Positions 53,342 through 64,000 of a stretch of 64,000 nucleotides of DNA are shown one piece after another. How positions within the stretch are numbered: the stretch's first letter is position 1; every line of letters begins with the position of its first letter. The position numbers were made by a program, and so were the translations under genes. Source of the stretch: Prostheceraeus crozeri (lineage: Eukaryota > Platyhelminthes > Polycladida > Euryleptidae); the NCBI GenBank assembly GCA_907163375.1, contig CAJQUW010001866.1:186001-250000 (forward strand), written 5' to 3'. Below the pieces are notes generated by a model. It was not told where the DNA came from, searched no databases, and saw nothing but the letters and a program-made list of their open reading frames with translations.

Positions 53342-54892
53342 ATGCTAATATATTTTTCCAATGTGAATAATATGGAAAGTGAAAATAAGGACTCGTTTCT
53401 AATCTACTTGCCCAGTAATGCTTCTATGAATAAATTTCCCAAAAATAAACCATCAGACTATCGAGTAGAATTAAATCGGCCACTGCATTTAGAAGGTGAA
53501 TGGGAGGTTGGCGTTTCTAGTATTTGCTATGATAGCAATATTCAGAATGTGAATGATTTGGAAGAAATGATATTGACTCCTCGCACCCATGATGGAATAA
53601 CGATGAATAATGCATTTCAGTTCCCATACAATTTAACATGAGATGGAAAGTGGAACTATGAATGGATTCAGATAAAATCAGATTCTTATGAACCATTTGG
53701 GAATGAGAAAATTATTAAGGCATTCAACAGTGGTAATACTTCCATCATGAAGAATAAAAATCAGAAAGCTTATGAGTTTACTATCTATCATTGGAGTGGG
53801 AGACAGTTCCTCCGCTTTCATTCTTTTACTAAAGGTCTTACGCTGAGGTTGGATAATGAATTCTATCCACATCTTGGTTTTGGTCATGGACTACATCTAA
53901 CATCAATTGCTACTGCAAATGTTAAAAAAGTTTATTCAAATCGAATCAACAAATTTCATTATAGATTTAAAATATTTGATGAAGATGTTGTAGAATGTGA
54001 AGAACGCATCATTTTGAAAAAGCGTGGTGTTCAACCTTTATCACTTATTGAGTTAGTAAAACGATGGAATGAGACTGTGGGTAAGAAGTATGGAGAGAAA
54101 ATTATGGCGAACAAAAATAAGTTGGTTATTCAGAAATATAATGACAAACTTACAGTTTATTTCTCTCCAACCTTGCGTCATTTTGTAAGACATTATACAC
54201 CTATTATTGGAAGCGGTGTGGTGTATGCTTCTCATGAATATCACACTAAAGCTGATTCAGTTAATGATGAATGGTGGGTGGACATCTATGGCGATCGCAT
54301 CAAGAAAATTTACCAGTCTTATGAAGAATCTAAAGTTGCTATCAATATAATGCCGCGTCTATATCATACAGTTGAAAGCTTCATTCATGTAGTAAATCCT
54401 TATATACAACAGAAGTTGAAGCATGTGATGAAAAGTAAATATGATGTAAAGACACACCACATTTCGTTTTCAATTGAAAATCAACGCGTTGTTCTGAGAC
54501 TGGGTGATGACATTCAATGTCAATTGAGTAAAAATTTGAAGAAACTCTTTGGTTTTTCAATGCTACAAACAGTGTTTGCTGCTGCGCATACGATTGGTAT
54601 AGAAACACCAATGACACTTGATAAACATGAACAGCACCTTTACATTCAAAGTGATTTGATTCTACCTATTTCTGTTGGTGAGAAAAAAGAATACATTTTA
54701 CGTGATTTCATTCATGATAAAGACGCTTCATATGGAATAGTCGAGAAGATGTTTGAATCTATTTTCTATCATCCCGTCGTCAAACAAACTATACCCTCTA
54801 TTGCTATCAAAATTACCAATGGTTTACAAGAGTGCATCCACGTGAAAGATACTAAATCCCTCATAACGTTAGTGTTTCGGAAAACAAAGTGA
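53342..54892 (+). CDS. Polinton fossil: candidate virion protein 2 (EWEVGV family)
   Basis: It opens with IYLPSNASMNKFPKNKPSDY and LEGEWEVGVSSICYDSNIQ, paralogous to the gene before it. The later part shows FYPHLGFGHGLHLTS, LSKNLKKLFGFSM and LYIQSDLILPISVGEKKEY. The pair follows a strand-matched order after the PC4/TBP block, as a late-gene unit might. The part looks broken. Confidence 0.5.
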
Positions 54893-55197
54893 AGTCTTTA
54901 TACAACATTTATTGAAATGTGTACATGAATGTGAAGCAATAGACTTTATACAACATCCACTGAAAATATATACATGAGCGCACTTCAATAAACATTGCTA
55001 TATACAAAAAGTCTTTTTACTTCGTGAAGGGTGGAAATATACAGGGATAGGAAAAATGTCTTTCAGTGGAAAAGTCATCACATGGGGAATGTACAGATGT
55101 GGACACATATTCACAAGGAAAAAACAATCTCATGCGATACATAAAACAACAATGTTTATCTACAGAAATCAACATCAAAATACTAAGTTAAGGATGA
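54893..55197. terminator. convergent 3' end region with AATAAA
   Basis: Lies between the plus-strand virion gene and the minus-strand polymerase. It has two short repeats of ACTTTATACAACAT and a plus-strand AATAAA near 54988, consistent with the shared 3' end of two convergent transcripts. Confidence 0.45.
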
Positions 55198-58100
55198 TTA
55201 TGCTAAGACGTCTCCTGAATGTGGTAGTGTGAGTTTAATTCTTTTGGGTGGTGGTATGTTTGTGTCAGGATGTCCATGTGGAAGAGATATGTTGTGTTCT
55301 AGCCAGCACCTCTTATCCTCCCATGCTGAAAGCGCCCGTTTCCTAAAAGTATGAGTTTTGATCTCATGCGACTTAGATTTTAAGATTGTCATATTGACAA
55401 ACGTTATATTTTTATTTCTATAGGCTTTCCTGAAATTCTTATGTTTCATATTTTGCACAATGGATTTTGATATGCCTTTAGCGCGCTTAATGCTGTCATC
55501 ACTATCATTTAATTTCATACTGTACATTTTTGGACGGAGGAGAATCATTTCATCTATTTCCTTCCCTCCTGTCTCATCCTTAAATCAGCCAAGTTTTGCC
55601 TTATTTTTGATGGAGTAGAGTGGGTGATCAGTAGGATAATTTGATGTATCAAAATATCTTTCTAAAGATTTTCCTACTTCATTGAAATTTAAATCTTTTT
55701 GAGTGGTAATACCTAAGAAGAAACTATCTGTATCGCCACACAACAAACGAACCTCTTTTACGAGAGGACATGGTTTTAGTATTTTATAAAAGAGTTGGTA
55801 CATTTCAAGCTTAGAGTAATCTAGTACAGCTTGACCAATATAGATGGGCTTGCACAACTCAATTTCAGATTTTATCATTTTAACACCTACAAGGTCCTCA
55901 TCGATAATGTCTCTATCGATGAATAGAGGTGATGAGACCAATTTCTTAAATTTTGTAACATCATTGACTAGTTTATAGTTTACACGTTTTCTAACATCCT
56001 CCATCGTCTTACCAAATAGACTGTTGTTCTTATATTTATAAAAATCTTTTTCAAAGTTATTTTGGGCTAGTGCACGTTTCTGGCTGTTGCTATCAATATA
56101 TGGTTTGAGGAAGGCTTTCTGTCTAAATTTAATAATGCGGTGAACTCTTTTTAAAATCATACCCATTTCTAAATAAAATTTTAAGATGCTAAAGTGGACT
56201 AGATAGTTTTCCTTATCATACTGGGTGAGTAAAAGTTTGCGGCAAGGCTTATAGTCGGGTTGACCGCATGATTCTAAATCTTTATGAAATTGTTTCATGA
56301 AGTCGGAAAACATATATTTGGTCACTTCACCTGATTCGGGTGCGAGTGGAAAATCTACGGTTTTATGTTTAATATTATTTGGATAGATTAGATCTATCTC
56401 AAAATAATATCCCCAATCACCTTCATCTGGAATTGCTAGTATGTTAGAAGGGTTGGAGAAATGTTGAATTTCACTATCATCTAACCAGCTAAACTCAGAG
56501 TGAGGGAGTAGTTTGGATAATGAACTACCATACAAATTATTTTGGTCATAATACTTAAGATGGGTATGATCATTACCTACTACTTTTGATTTTAACCTAT
56601 GTTTATTTACAAATGTGAGACCACCGCGAATTCCTCGCTCAAATAAATTATACATCTCTGGATCTTGTAAGAGATGAATGGTCTCACCAGTCATTTTAAA
56701 AGCAGACTTAAATGACATGGCTGGCAGACTGACAAAGTGGACGGGATCTAACTTATCTTCTTCTAATGCCACTCGTCGAAACTCCTGAAATACATCAGCC
56801 AGCAAAAATACATCTAACTTAAGGTAGGCAATCATATTTTCACCAAATGTATGGCAGTCAAATTTTATCCATGCATCTTGTGCATGATCATAATCTTCGG
56901 TCTTACATTCTGCACCGCTCAAATCATTTTTAAATTTATCTATGGGCGGAAGAGAAGTCTCGCTGAGTTTACTAATTGCATCAAAATATGCATATGGAAA
57001 GACTCCTTTCCGTGTGATGACTTCATCGGTTAGATTTGGATATTGTTTCTCAAGATTTTGTGTTAGTGGAAGAGACTTCAGATTTTGCACGAGAGAGGCC
57101 AGTGATGCAGTCATAAATTGGTAGGAATCTAAAAATTTTATATCAAAATAGACCGTCTTATTTTCTTTAGTTTTATCGACAGGCACTTTTGCTGTCATGG
57201 CCATAAACTTCTCTCTCGTTTGTGCTATTACATCAAGCTTCCACTCTTTCATTTGACCTAAACCTCCTTTTATTATCATATGGCTGTCGTAGCCCTTGAA
57301 ATTATGGAAAATGACGGGTAATGTACGCCGTTTCATCCTCAGCGAAAAATTGCATTTTGAACATAGTGCGTTTCTAAATTTACCAGTGATGTGATCATGG
57401 TCGCGCACTTTCTTAATCTTATCATCATCAAATGTTTTCCTACATTTGGGGCAAACGTTGCAGCTATCAAATTTTGCTTGATCATCTGCTGTCATATGCA
57501 ATGATCTGCGATAGAGTTCACCATCATACTTTTGCTGAAATTTTACAGCCTGTTCGAGGAATTGTAGGAAATGGTAAATACAATCCTCACCTTGCCAGAC
57601 GCGCATTTTATTTTGCCTACCCCTAAAGTGATCATGCCATACTTCATAGCAGGAAATGGCTGCTGCTCGATGGGTGTTATCATCGATATAGCATTCGATG
57701 TCAGCATAGATGACACGAAGAGGACTTAGTTCATCGCCATTCTCTCTATATGAAAACTCCTTATCTTTGGGCATGCGCTCCATTTGCAGTTTACCTCGCT
57801 TACACCATTCGTAATGAGTTTCAAATTTGTTTTTACTCCTAAAGTTCCGAATACATCTGTCGCAGTAATATAACTCTCTACTAGAGTTTTCTAAGTGGTG
57901 GTATAAGCGAGAGATTTTGGGAATGCCGCAGTAGTGCCATTCCTCACTATCATCCTGTTTTACTAATAACAGGTTTACTGTACGTTCATAACAACTCGAA
58001 CGCGAGTTGTAGCGCACACCCTTCAATCCTTTTTCCCAAACATGGAGAACTATTTTAATGTTGTTCAATTTTTCAAATTTTTCTATATCTTTAATTTTCA

Positions 58101-59028
58101 TATCGTCACTATTACAGTCATCGAAGTTTAATTCATTCTCCCACTGTTGATACTTACTCTTGCGGTATCGGCTATTCTGTACATCATTATAGTGGAGAAT
58201 GGAGAGGACAGCATATTTAAAACATTGCGATTCACAATCTACAGAAATGACTGCTGTTTTATTTTTTAAACTGTTCGGAAGTTTAAAGGAGCCTCGTCCA
58301 GAGTAGTTCTCTAATAAAGTGATTTTAAATAAGGCGGACTCAATGCCGTCAAAAATGAGACCACTATCGCGCTCGTTAAATTTATCAATATTTAATTTTA
58401 ATCCTTTGATGTGAAAATTTATCCAAGACTCATAGTCTACAACCTCGGTTGCAGGAGAGGAGGGTATGTGAAACTCCAACCTCTCTATTATTTGTCCAGT
58501 ATGGTGGTCGATTTTTACATATTTTATTTTAAGATAGATGAGCGCCTTCATTCTAAAATTGTCTAAATTGTTGAAGAGCGCTTCTATCAATGATGAATTT
58601 TGATGAAACCATTCCTCAAAGTTAGCAATGGTTTCTGAGGAGTCCATCTGGTAGTTCCTCACTAAATTATTTATGGACACTTCAGTGAGTCGGATAGAGG
58701 AGGTGCTGTTAGTATAACTATCGTCACTGTGTGTATGTTGAAGTCTGTGCGAAGATAGTTCAAAACGTGTCTCGAAGGACTGAATGCATAAATCGCAAGA
58801 AAAGGAGACATCGTTAACAGAATCATCCCTACCTTCGGAGATTGATGCCGGCTTAGGTCTACAAACACCTCGCTTGATGTGTCGGATGAGATCACGCTTC
58901 CTCGTGAAGATGTGTCCACAGTCAGTACATTCCCGATCGTTGCATTCCCGCGACAATGTTGATATGGACTCGCACGAGATGGAACTGGTATCACCTGAAA
59001 GAGAAATCATTCTTTCATCTCTGTTCAA
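55198..59028 (-). CDS. Polinton fossil: protein-primed family-B DNA polymerase
   Basis: N-terminal C2H2 fingers CTDCGHIFTRKRDLIRHIKR and CDLCIQSFETRFELSSHRLQ, a third Cys/His motif CDRCIRNFRSKNKFETHYEW near residue 387. A CFKYAVLSILHY segment near 270. Exonuclease motifs IYADIECYID (about 441), FHNFKGYDSH (about 577) and KLDVFLLADVFQ (about 738). An HNH-like RDHDHITGKFRNALCSKCN near 543. Polymerase motifs YYDQNNLYGSSL (A), KNNSLFGKTMEDV (B, near 1003) and LLCGDTDSFFL (C, near 1098). The thumb ends with LRPKMYSMKL, RAKGISKSIV and ALSAWEDKRCWL. This enzyme copies linear genomes from a terminal protein. The part looks broken about once. Confidence 0.92.
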
Positions 59029-59455
59029 GTCTCAGTGTATTGTTACAACCTACCTTGACTCAACAACTCTAAACTTTCCTCGAGAAGGGAGGGCGTTGGT
59101 GATGAAGTTGATGCCTGAAATTGAGGAAAATGCTATTAGCCACACGTTTGAGGGAGATGAGTGAAGAAATTTTCAACTTACCATTTCAATGAAATCAAGT
59201 TTAAGGTTGATACTTCAGTCAAATAATACGTCTCAAATTTGGAATTCACTAGAGAGCAGTTCACTTGTACACCTCAAATATAGAATTCGCTAGAGAACAC
59301 TTCACTTATACGTCTCAAAGACGGTGTGAAATGACACGAATGTCACTTTGCATATATACTTTCATATTCATCATTCATTGGCTGTTCATTCTGATTGGTT
59401 GCTTGTTGATACTTCAGAATTAGAAAACATTTCAAAGTCATTATTCACAGTCAAC
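59029..59455. promoter_or_regulatory. divergent intergenic region, polymerase and small gene
   Basis: Contains a plus-strand TATA-like GCATATATAC near 59350 about 105 bases before the start codon at 59456, and a direct repeat around CTCAAATTTGGAATTCACTAG / CTCAAATATAGAATTCGCTAG near 59230-59300, so it probably drives both genes. Confidence 0.5.
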
Positions 59456-59902
59456 ATGACAAGCCCTCCGACCACACCAAACACAAAATTCTCTTCTCCA
59501 TGCTCAACATCCAAGGCGCTCGTTGCACCAAACGCTCCAACGAAGGGGAAGGTAGAGAAGGTGTACCGACTGGACAATATCAGAAAGTTGTCATTACCAG
59601 CGGACAACGAAGAGAGTGTATGTGAGAAGGAGTGTCCCGACTTAACAGGCGTGAGGTGGAAGTATCTCCAGTACGATACTGACGATGTGATGGAGATCAC
59701 CAGCACGAAATTCCTCCACCAATTATGGGAGTGGTACACCCCTAACTCCCAGCCACGAACTATGGCAGAGTGGGAGTATATTGACAAAGTGAGGCTCGCA
59801 GTGGAAGAACGATTAAAGCAACTGAACTGTTTTTGTTATCTATGTGAAGTCAGACTCTGGGACGATATTGATGATGAAGACCTTTTGAAATACATGCCAT
59901 AA
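59456..59902 (+). CDS. Polinton fossil: small gene with LWEWYTPNSQPRT domain
   Basis: I prefer the ATG at 59456 (MTSPPTTPNTKFSSPCSTSK), which gives 148 residues: a proline/serine-rich N-terminus, a middle with KVYRLDNIRKLSLPADNEES, and the C-terminal domain with KFLHQLWEWYTPNSQPRT and CFCYLCEVRLWDD. Only this C-terminal domain occurs in the palindrome arms. AATAAA overlaps the stop codon. The function is unknown. Confidence 0.6.
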   Translation: MTSPPTTPNTKFSSPCSTSKALVAPNAPTKGKVEKVYRLDNIRKLSLPADNEESVCEKECPDLTGVRWKYLQYDTDDVMEITSTKFLHQLWEWYTPNSQPRTMAEWEYIDKVRLAVEERLKQLNCFCYLCEVRLWDDIDDEDLLKYMP

Positions 59903-60049
59903 TAAATTTTTATTTCATGTTATCTTTGCTTTCATACTGACTTACTTGAATGGGGCTTCAGTGGATGATTTAACCATGTATACTTTTTCATTTGGAAATA
60001 GTAGCACACTTAGTTTAACTTGCAATTCTTATAACATTTCATATGGGCG

Positions 60050-60247
60050 ATGATGGTAGATGAAATAGTGTCAAATAAAATTAAGATAGCTTACACTTCT
60101 GATACAGGGATAGCAATCGACTGCGATCCATGTGTAAAGAGCTTGTTAGACTACGGAAGAGAGAAGTGTGTTATGTTGCGTGTGGCGCGTGAGTGTCCTC
60201 CCATTTCATTCCATTCATCAATTCGTCTCATTGATAGAGACAGGTAG
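60050..60247 (+). CDS. Polinton fossil: small conserved frame (IDCDPCVKSLLDYG)
   Basis: Nearly the same as 29065-29265 in the palindrome. Conservation across two elements supports coding. The function is unknown. Confidence 0.45.
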   Translation: MMVDEIVSNKIKIAYTSDTGIAIDCDPCVKSLLDYGREKCVMLRVARECPPISFHSSIRLIDRDR

Positions 60248-60268
60248 AACTCATGGTTCTCATAACGT

Positions 60269-60508
60269 ATGCAATGGAAAGTTTTAGGCAACCTTCGACA
60301 GTTGGCTAAATGTCGCCCTGGCGCGAATGCATACTACGTTGAGACAGAGGCAATCACTTACAAACATGACGCAGAGAGGTTTAACAAGATTGACCATTGC
60401 CGAATGTCCCTTGCGGTATACATAGCTACGGGTTTCACCGCCGCCCTTTACAGGAACGCCGTCGAAAGGAAGTATTACACCGAACTTCATTTGCAACGTT
60501 CAAGTTGA
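60269..60508 (+). CDS. Polinton fossil: small conserved frame (KCRPGANAYYVE)
   Basis: Matches the palindrome part at 29287-29631 for most of its length. CRMSLAVYIATGFTAALYR is the best-conserved block. The downstream stretch to 60765 differs from the palindrome. Confidence 0.45.
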   Translation: MQWKVLGNLRQLAKCRPGANAYYVETEAITYKHDAERFNKIDHCRMSLAVYIATGFTAALYRNAVERKYYTELHLQRSS

Positions 60509-60764
60509 CTGATAGCAGATTCAACTTAATGATAGTATTCGCCAGTCCGAAGACTGCCCAGGGCAAACCGCGAGGAGGTTCTATCATGTCTTGCCCCATG
60601 GTGGCCCTTAAGAGAGCCGATGGTTCGTTCTCGGGGTGTGTGGTAGGGACTCAGGCTTGCTGTTTCGACTGCGGCTCCGGCAACGGGGCGGGTGGTCGCT
60701 TCTCTTGGATGTCTGTAAAGAAAGAAGTAGTGAGTTATCATCTTACATTTTAATTTAGTCATTT

Positions 60765-61823
60765 TTACTTACAGATCTTCTCGGACGCTTCCTCATAAAG
60801 GAAATTCGAGATCGGATCACGATGATCGAAGGTGAAGTGTAGACACTCCACCCCTTTCTTCACCCGAGAGTAGCATTTCTCCCCTCTTCCACGCTCGTAC
60901 AAGAGAGGAGTTTCTGCTACTCTCCCCTTTCTAATAGGGATGTACAGACGACTGGAACGCAACCTTCGATCGGGATCCACCAGCTGCGCTGAACGGTGCA
61001 GCTCGTGGTTCGTCTCGACCACCTTAGCCATCTGCACACGGAGTCTCTCCACTTCCTCCTTCAACCTTCGTATCTCCTTCTCCCTACTTTCCCTCTCTGC
61101 TAGTAAAGCCTCTTCTCTGGCTTTCCCCTCGAGAGTCTTGAGCCTCTCCTGCTCCAACTCGCCATCCCGCTCGCTTAATCTCTCCTTCACCTTCTTCATC
61201 TCTCCGGCCACGTTCTGTAGGTCCTCATACTTTGCCTTGTATGAGAAGGCCTCCTCCTTCAACTTCTCCACCTCTTTCTTTAGTCTATCCCGTTCGGCGA
61301 TCACCGGCGGGCGCTTGACAAAATTGCGACATTGTGTTGCAATTCCACTCGCAGTTACGGCTGTAGGGGTCTCGCGATCGAGGTCGACGTCCTCGATAAG
61401 TTGCGACTGTAGCTCTCCCTCCTCCTCCTCACTATCGCTGCTGGTCAGCGAGCTCTCGCTACTAAGTGAGGATACAGCGGCAATCGCTTCAATCGCGGAT
61501 TGTAGCTCAGTGGCCTCAGTGGTGAAGAGTGAACTCCGTTCTTGCTCGCTGGCAGATTGTAGCTCCAAAGAGCGGAGCTCAATGGCGAAGAGTGAACTCC
61601 GTTCTTCTTCGCCTACTTCGCCTGTTTGACACTCGCTGTGTTGTGAGTGCCAATCCTCCAGCCGCTCACTTAAGCGACTGACTTTGTGGGCTCCGCAATA
61701 GTAGCGAGCGACCCCTATCTGTTTCTTGTTAGTGCAAGCGTGCTTCTTGAAGGCGTCAGCTCGGAATACCTTCCGGCATTGACACAGTTTGAAACTGGTC
61801 TTCATATTATTGTATTTCGGCAT
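60765..61823 (-). CDS. Polinton fossil: zinc-motif/coiled-coil protein
   Basis: 352 residues, starting two bases after a splice acceptor (CGCTTCAG). The N-terminal FKLCQCRKVFRADAFKKHAC and GAHKVSRLSERLEDWHSQH bind metal by their look. A serine/glutamate-rich stretch follows, then a long coiled coil (RDRLKKEVEKLKEEAFSYKA onward, residues about 180-280) and the C-terminal block ETPLLYERGRGEKCYSRVKK, GVECLHFTFDH. The ends resemble those of the palindrome protein; the coil does not. A consensus donor at its 3' end sits at the same place as in the palindrome gene. Confidence 0.65.
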   Translation of the reverse strand: MPKYNNMKTSFKLCQCRKVFRADAFKKHACTNKKQIGVARYYCGAHKVSRLSERLEDWHSQHSECQTGEVGEEERSSLFAIELRSLELQSASEQERSSLFTTEATELQSAIEAIAAVSSLSSESSLTSSDSEEEEGELQSQLIEDVDLDRETPTAVTASGIATQCRNFVKRPPVIAERDRLKKEVEKLKEEAFSYKAKYEDLQNVAGEMKKVKERLSERDGELEQERLKTLEGKAREEALLAERESREKEIRRLKEEVERLRVQMAKVVETNHELHRSAQLVDPDRRLRSSRLYIPIRKGRVAETPLLYERGRGEKCYSRVKKGVECLHFTFDHRDPISNFLYEEASEKICK

Positions 61824-61826
61824 TTC

Positions 61827-62861
61827 TGAAGCGAAAAACGGAAAACAATGATTTTACACTTAGTGAGGAATGATAGATTTAAGTGTAGTGAGTGGCACTC
61901 GATCCCGTCAACAGCCCGAAGGCCTTGTACTGATCACTAGGGAAGTGAGAGATCTTCCCCGATACCCGCTATTTACAGCTGAAGACATCATTGTCACTGC
62001 CCCGAAGTGGTAACAGCAACGTCGAGTCAAAGGTAGTGAACAGTAGCTGGGATCTAACCCCTCAAAGCTGCCTTAGACTTAGTTAAATTTGAAATCTGAT
62101 AGCAGATTTGAACTCAGCATACTTGAAAACCTTAAGGAAACATTCCAAGTCATTGCTTTGATCATCTTGATAGCAAGCCGTAGAGAGCTTGATTCACCAG
62201 CGTTTTGCAATGGAGATGTTTAGAGGCCACCCATGACAAGATAGCTAAGACTCAACCGATTGGCGTTCAAAGTGCTACGTTGAGAGCTGTGTCAAATGCC
62301 CAACATGAGACATGAGTTGTCCCAGCGGTTACGGTCTCAAATATGACACATTCCCTTGCCACACTTATCACTACGGCATCGTCCGCCGTCCCGAAGGAAC
62401 ACCCTGTCAGTGGAATATTACAGCAAAACTCTCCGTGTCTTGCTCGCTTTCAGTGAAAAGCCGCTTATATCATGAGAAGACTGGCTCAGACATCATTAAA
62501 AATGCTTTCATTGACTTCAGCAAGGTCGAAAACCCTAGAAAACCTCCAAAACTAGTGAATTTAAATTTTTCAACTTTTTAGCACTACTTATGAAATTTTA
62601 TAAGAAATGTGTCACTTAGGGCAGGTCAATAGCGACCGAACCTTTTTTGAATCAAGTCAAACGGACTTGTAGAAGCAAAGTTACAAGCCTTTAAAGTTTT
62701 GGAGTCTTTTATGGCCTGGAGACGAAGGCCATCTCCTGGCGAACCTCTAAGTCTGACGCCTTAGCTGATATCAGCAATGAAATTTTCTAAGTCGGTTTCT
62801 TACAGAAACTCGGGATTTGGAATGTCCGAAGCTATCATCGGAGCTCAGAGAGACGACCTAC
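61827..62861 (-). other. leader intron of the Polinton coiled-coil gene
   Basis: Bounded by GTAGGT (donor, 62861) and GCTTCAG (acceptor, 61826). It includes unique sequence and, from about 62520, the block shared with the palindrome arms. Confidence 0.5.
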
Positions 62862-62944
62862 CTCTGACAATCGCTCTCGTCTGAATGACAAGTCTCCGTC
62901 GGTTCCCAGCTTATATAGTTTGTGGCGATCAGCTGATGACGTAA
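62862..62944 (-). promoter_or_regulatory. promoter and leader exon of the Polinton coiled-coil gene
   Basis: Minus strand: CRE-like TTACGTCA (62944-62937), CAGCTG, TATA box TATATAAG (62917-62910), leader and donor CAGAG/GTAGGT. This is the third copy of the arrangement found in both palindrome arms. Confidence 0.65.
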
Positions 62945-63800
62945 TACCCATCATCCAAACACTAAAAACCCGTCTATCTCCGGTTCTAGTGCTCCGATTG
63001 AGCTGGAAATACACCATATTCATGTAGAATTTGACGCTGAATCCGAATCTGGCCTCCGTTTTCCCATCCGATGCTTCGTTTTGGCTCTACAGTAGGCAGC
63101 CATCGCAAAAATTCTAACTCTGTCGTTTTTCCGAAAAATGTTGAAAATTCTTCTCTCCGATTGACTTGAAACTCTCCGATTGACATGAAACTCACCATAC
63201 AGATAAAGAATTTCACGCTGATTCCAAATCTGAAATCCGTTTTCCCATCCGATGCTTCGTTTTGGCGCTACAGCCCAAAACGTCCCAAATTCTAACTCTG
63301 TCGTTTTTCGCCAATCTCCCAAAATCTTAAATGGCGTCTCACATCTAAACGAAGACAGATAGGAACAAACCGATTCTTTCAGTGAATTTGTCTCACTCTT
63401 AGCTTTCAAACGAGCTATAGCACGACAAAATCCGTCCACTGGAAGCCAAAATCGAACCGAGCTGTCCAGAGGGGGGGGGACGTCAGCGAAACTTTTTCTC
63501 GCCGATTGACTTGAAACTCACCATACAGATAGAGAATTTCACGCTGATTCCAAATCTGAAATCCGTTTTCCAATCCGATGCTTCTTTTTGGCGCTACAGC
63601 CCAAAACGTCCCAAATTCTAACTCTGTCGTTTTTCGCCAATCTCCCAAAATCTTAAATGGCGTCTCACATCTAAACGAAGACAGATAGGAACAAGCCGAT
63701 TCTTACAGTGAATTTGTCTCACTCTTAGCTTTCAAACGAGCTATGGCACGACAAAATCCGTCCACTGGAAGCCAAAATCGAAGCAAGCTGTCCAGAGAGT
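62945..63800. repeat. subterminal repeats of the Polinton right end
   Basis: Diverged copy of the palindrome subterminal block. The segment with AAAATCCGTCCACTGGAAGC and the long body preceding it occur twice (ending near 63440 and near 63780), each followed by a G-rich tract, a simpler version of the ~330-bp array of the palindrome. Confidence 0.75.
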
Positions 63801-64000
63801 GGGGGAGTCAGCGAACATGCTGTGAACGTGAACCAACCTGGCCGGCACACCACGACAGACCACAACCTCTGTCGTTCCAGAGTGGGGGGAGGGGGAGGGG
63901 AGGGGGAGGGGAGGGGGAGGGGGGGAGTCAGCGAACATGTTGTGAACGTGAACCAACCTGGCCGGCACACCACGACAGACCACAACCTCTGTCGTTCCAG
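63801..64000. repeat. ~120-bp repeat with G-rich tracts at the window end
   Basis: Two copies of a unit with GTCAGCGAACATG, CCTGGCCGGCACACCACG and CTCTGTCGTTCCAG, separated by (GGGGGA)n. GGCCGGCACACCACG also occurs three times near the tip of the palindrome (34677-34725), so this is close to the element's terminus. Confidence 0.8.

Larger units (their letters stand above)
49854..64000. mobile_element. Polinton-like virus-like element, right-hand part, runs off the window
   Basis: Parts from left to right: tail of an F54H12.2-like protein, adenain-like protease, TBP-like and two PC4-like genes, two paralogous candidate virion proteins, protein-primed family-B polymerase, three small genes, a coiled-coil gene, and a repeat-rich end related to the ends of the 11.7-34.9 kb palindrome. 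No integrase or packaging ATPase is seen here. The element is broken, with at least a few breaks, but most parts are still open, which suggests a fairly young fossil. The right terminus should lie beyond 64000. Confidence 0.8.

Overview
This is metazoan nuclear DNA, almost certainly from an invertebrate (the sequence does not fix the phylum). It is AT-rich, shows no convincing single-copy host gene, and is packed with nested mobile elements: CR1/L2-like LINEs, a Penelope-like element, a hammerhead-bearing SINE, a Ty3/gypsy element, piggyBac, hAT and Academ-like DNA transposons, and two Polinton-type virus-like elements.

Layout. 0-5 kb: LINE pieces, one LINE nested in another. 4.4-5.8 kb: Penelope-like element with a GIY-YIG endonuclease and a hammerhead-like end. 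5.8-6.0 kb: tRNA-headed SINE with a complete minimal hammerhead ribozyme fold, lying in the integrase region of a gypsy fossil (6.0-10 kb). 10.2 kb: piggyBac fragment. 10.95-11.43 kb: three 160-bp tandem repeats. 11,654-34,881: a 23.2-kb giant palindrome. 34.9-38.5 kb: no recognisable gene. 38.6 kb: piggyBac C-terminus. 40.0-40.6 kb: LINE tail. 41.3-48.5 kb: Academ-like gene split by a hAT transposon that keeps its 8-bp target duplication. 48.9 kb: possible Tc1-like helix-turn-helix. 49.9-64.0 kb: right-hand part of a Polinton-like element running off the window.

The most interesting object is the palindrome. Its two ~11.5-kb arms are collinear from end to end, it starts AGTAGTAAC and ends GTTACTACT, and it is flanked by a perfect 6-bp duplication TATAAT. 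Six-base duplications and AG/CT ends are Polinton hallmarks, so it reads as one integrated element made almost wholly of terminal inverted repeats. Each arm carries a C-rich higher-order tandem array at the tip, a TATA promoter with a spliced leader, a zinc/coiled-coil gene, three small outward genes, a DEDDh-exonuclease-like gene and a ~3-kb array in which nearly every ~30-bp unit holds AATAAA. The outer part of the arm has the same gene order as the right end of the 49.9-64 kb Polinton, which suggests a non-autonomous, defective-genome-like partner of such an element.

The Polinton at 49.9-64 kb carries the tail of an F54H12.2-like capsid-type protein, an adenain-like protease, two paralogous candidate virion proteins, a protein-primed family-B DNA polymerase with zinc fingers and, unexpectedly, a TATA-binding-protein-like gene beside two PC4-like genes, i.e. 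a possible element-encoded transcription initiation set. No integrase or packaging ATPase is seen in the window. The virus-like elements are treated as fossils throughout.
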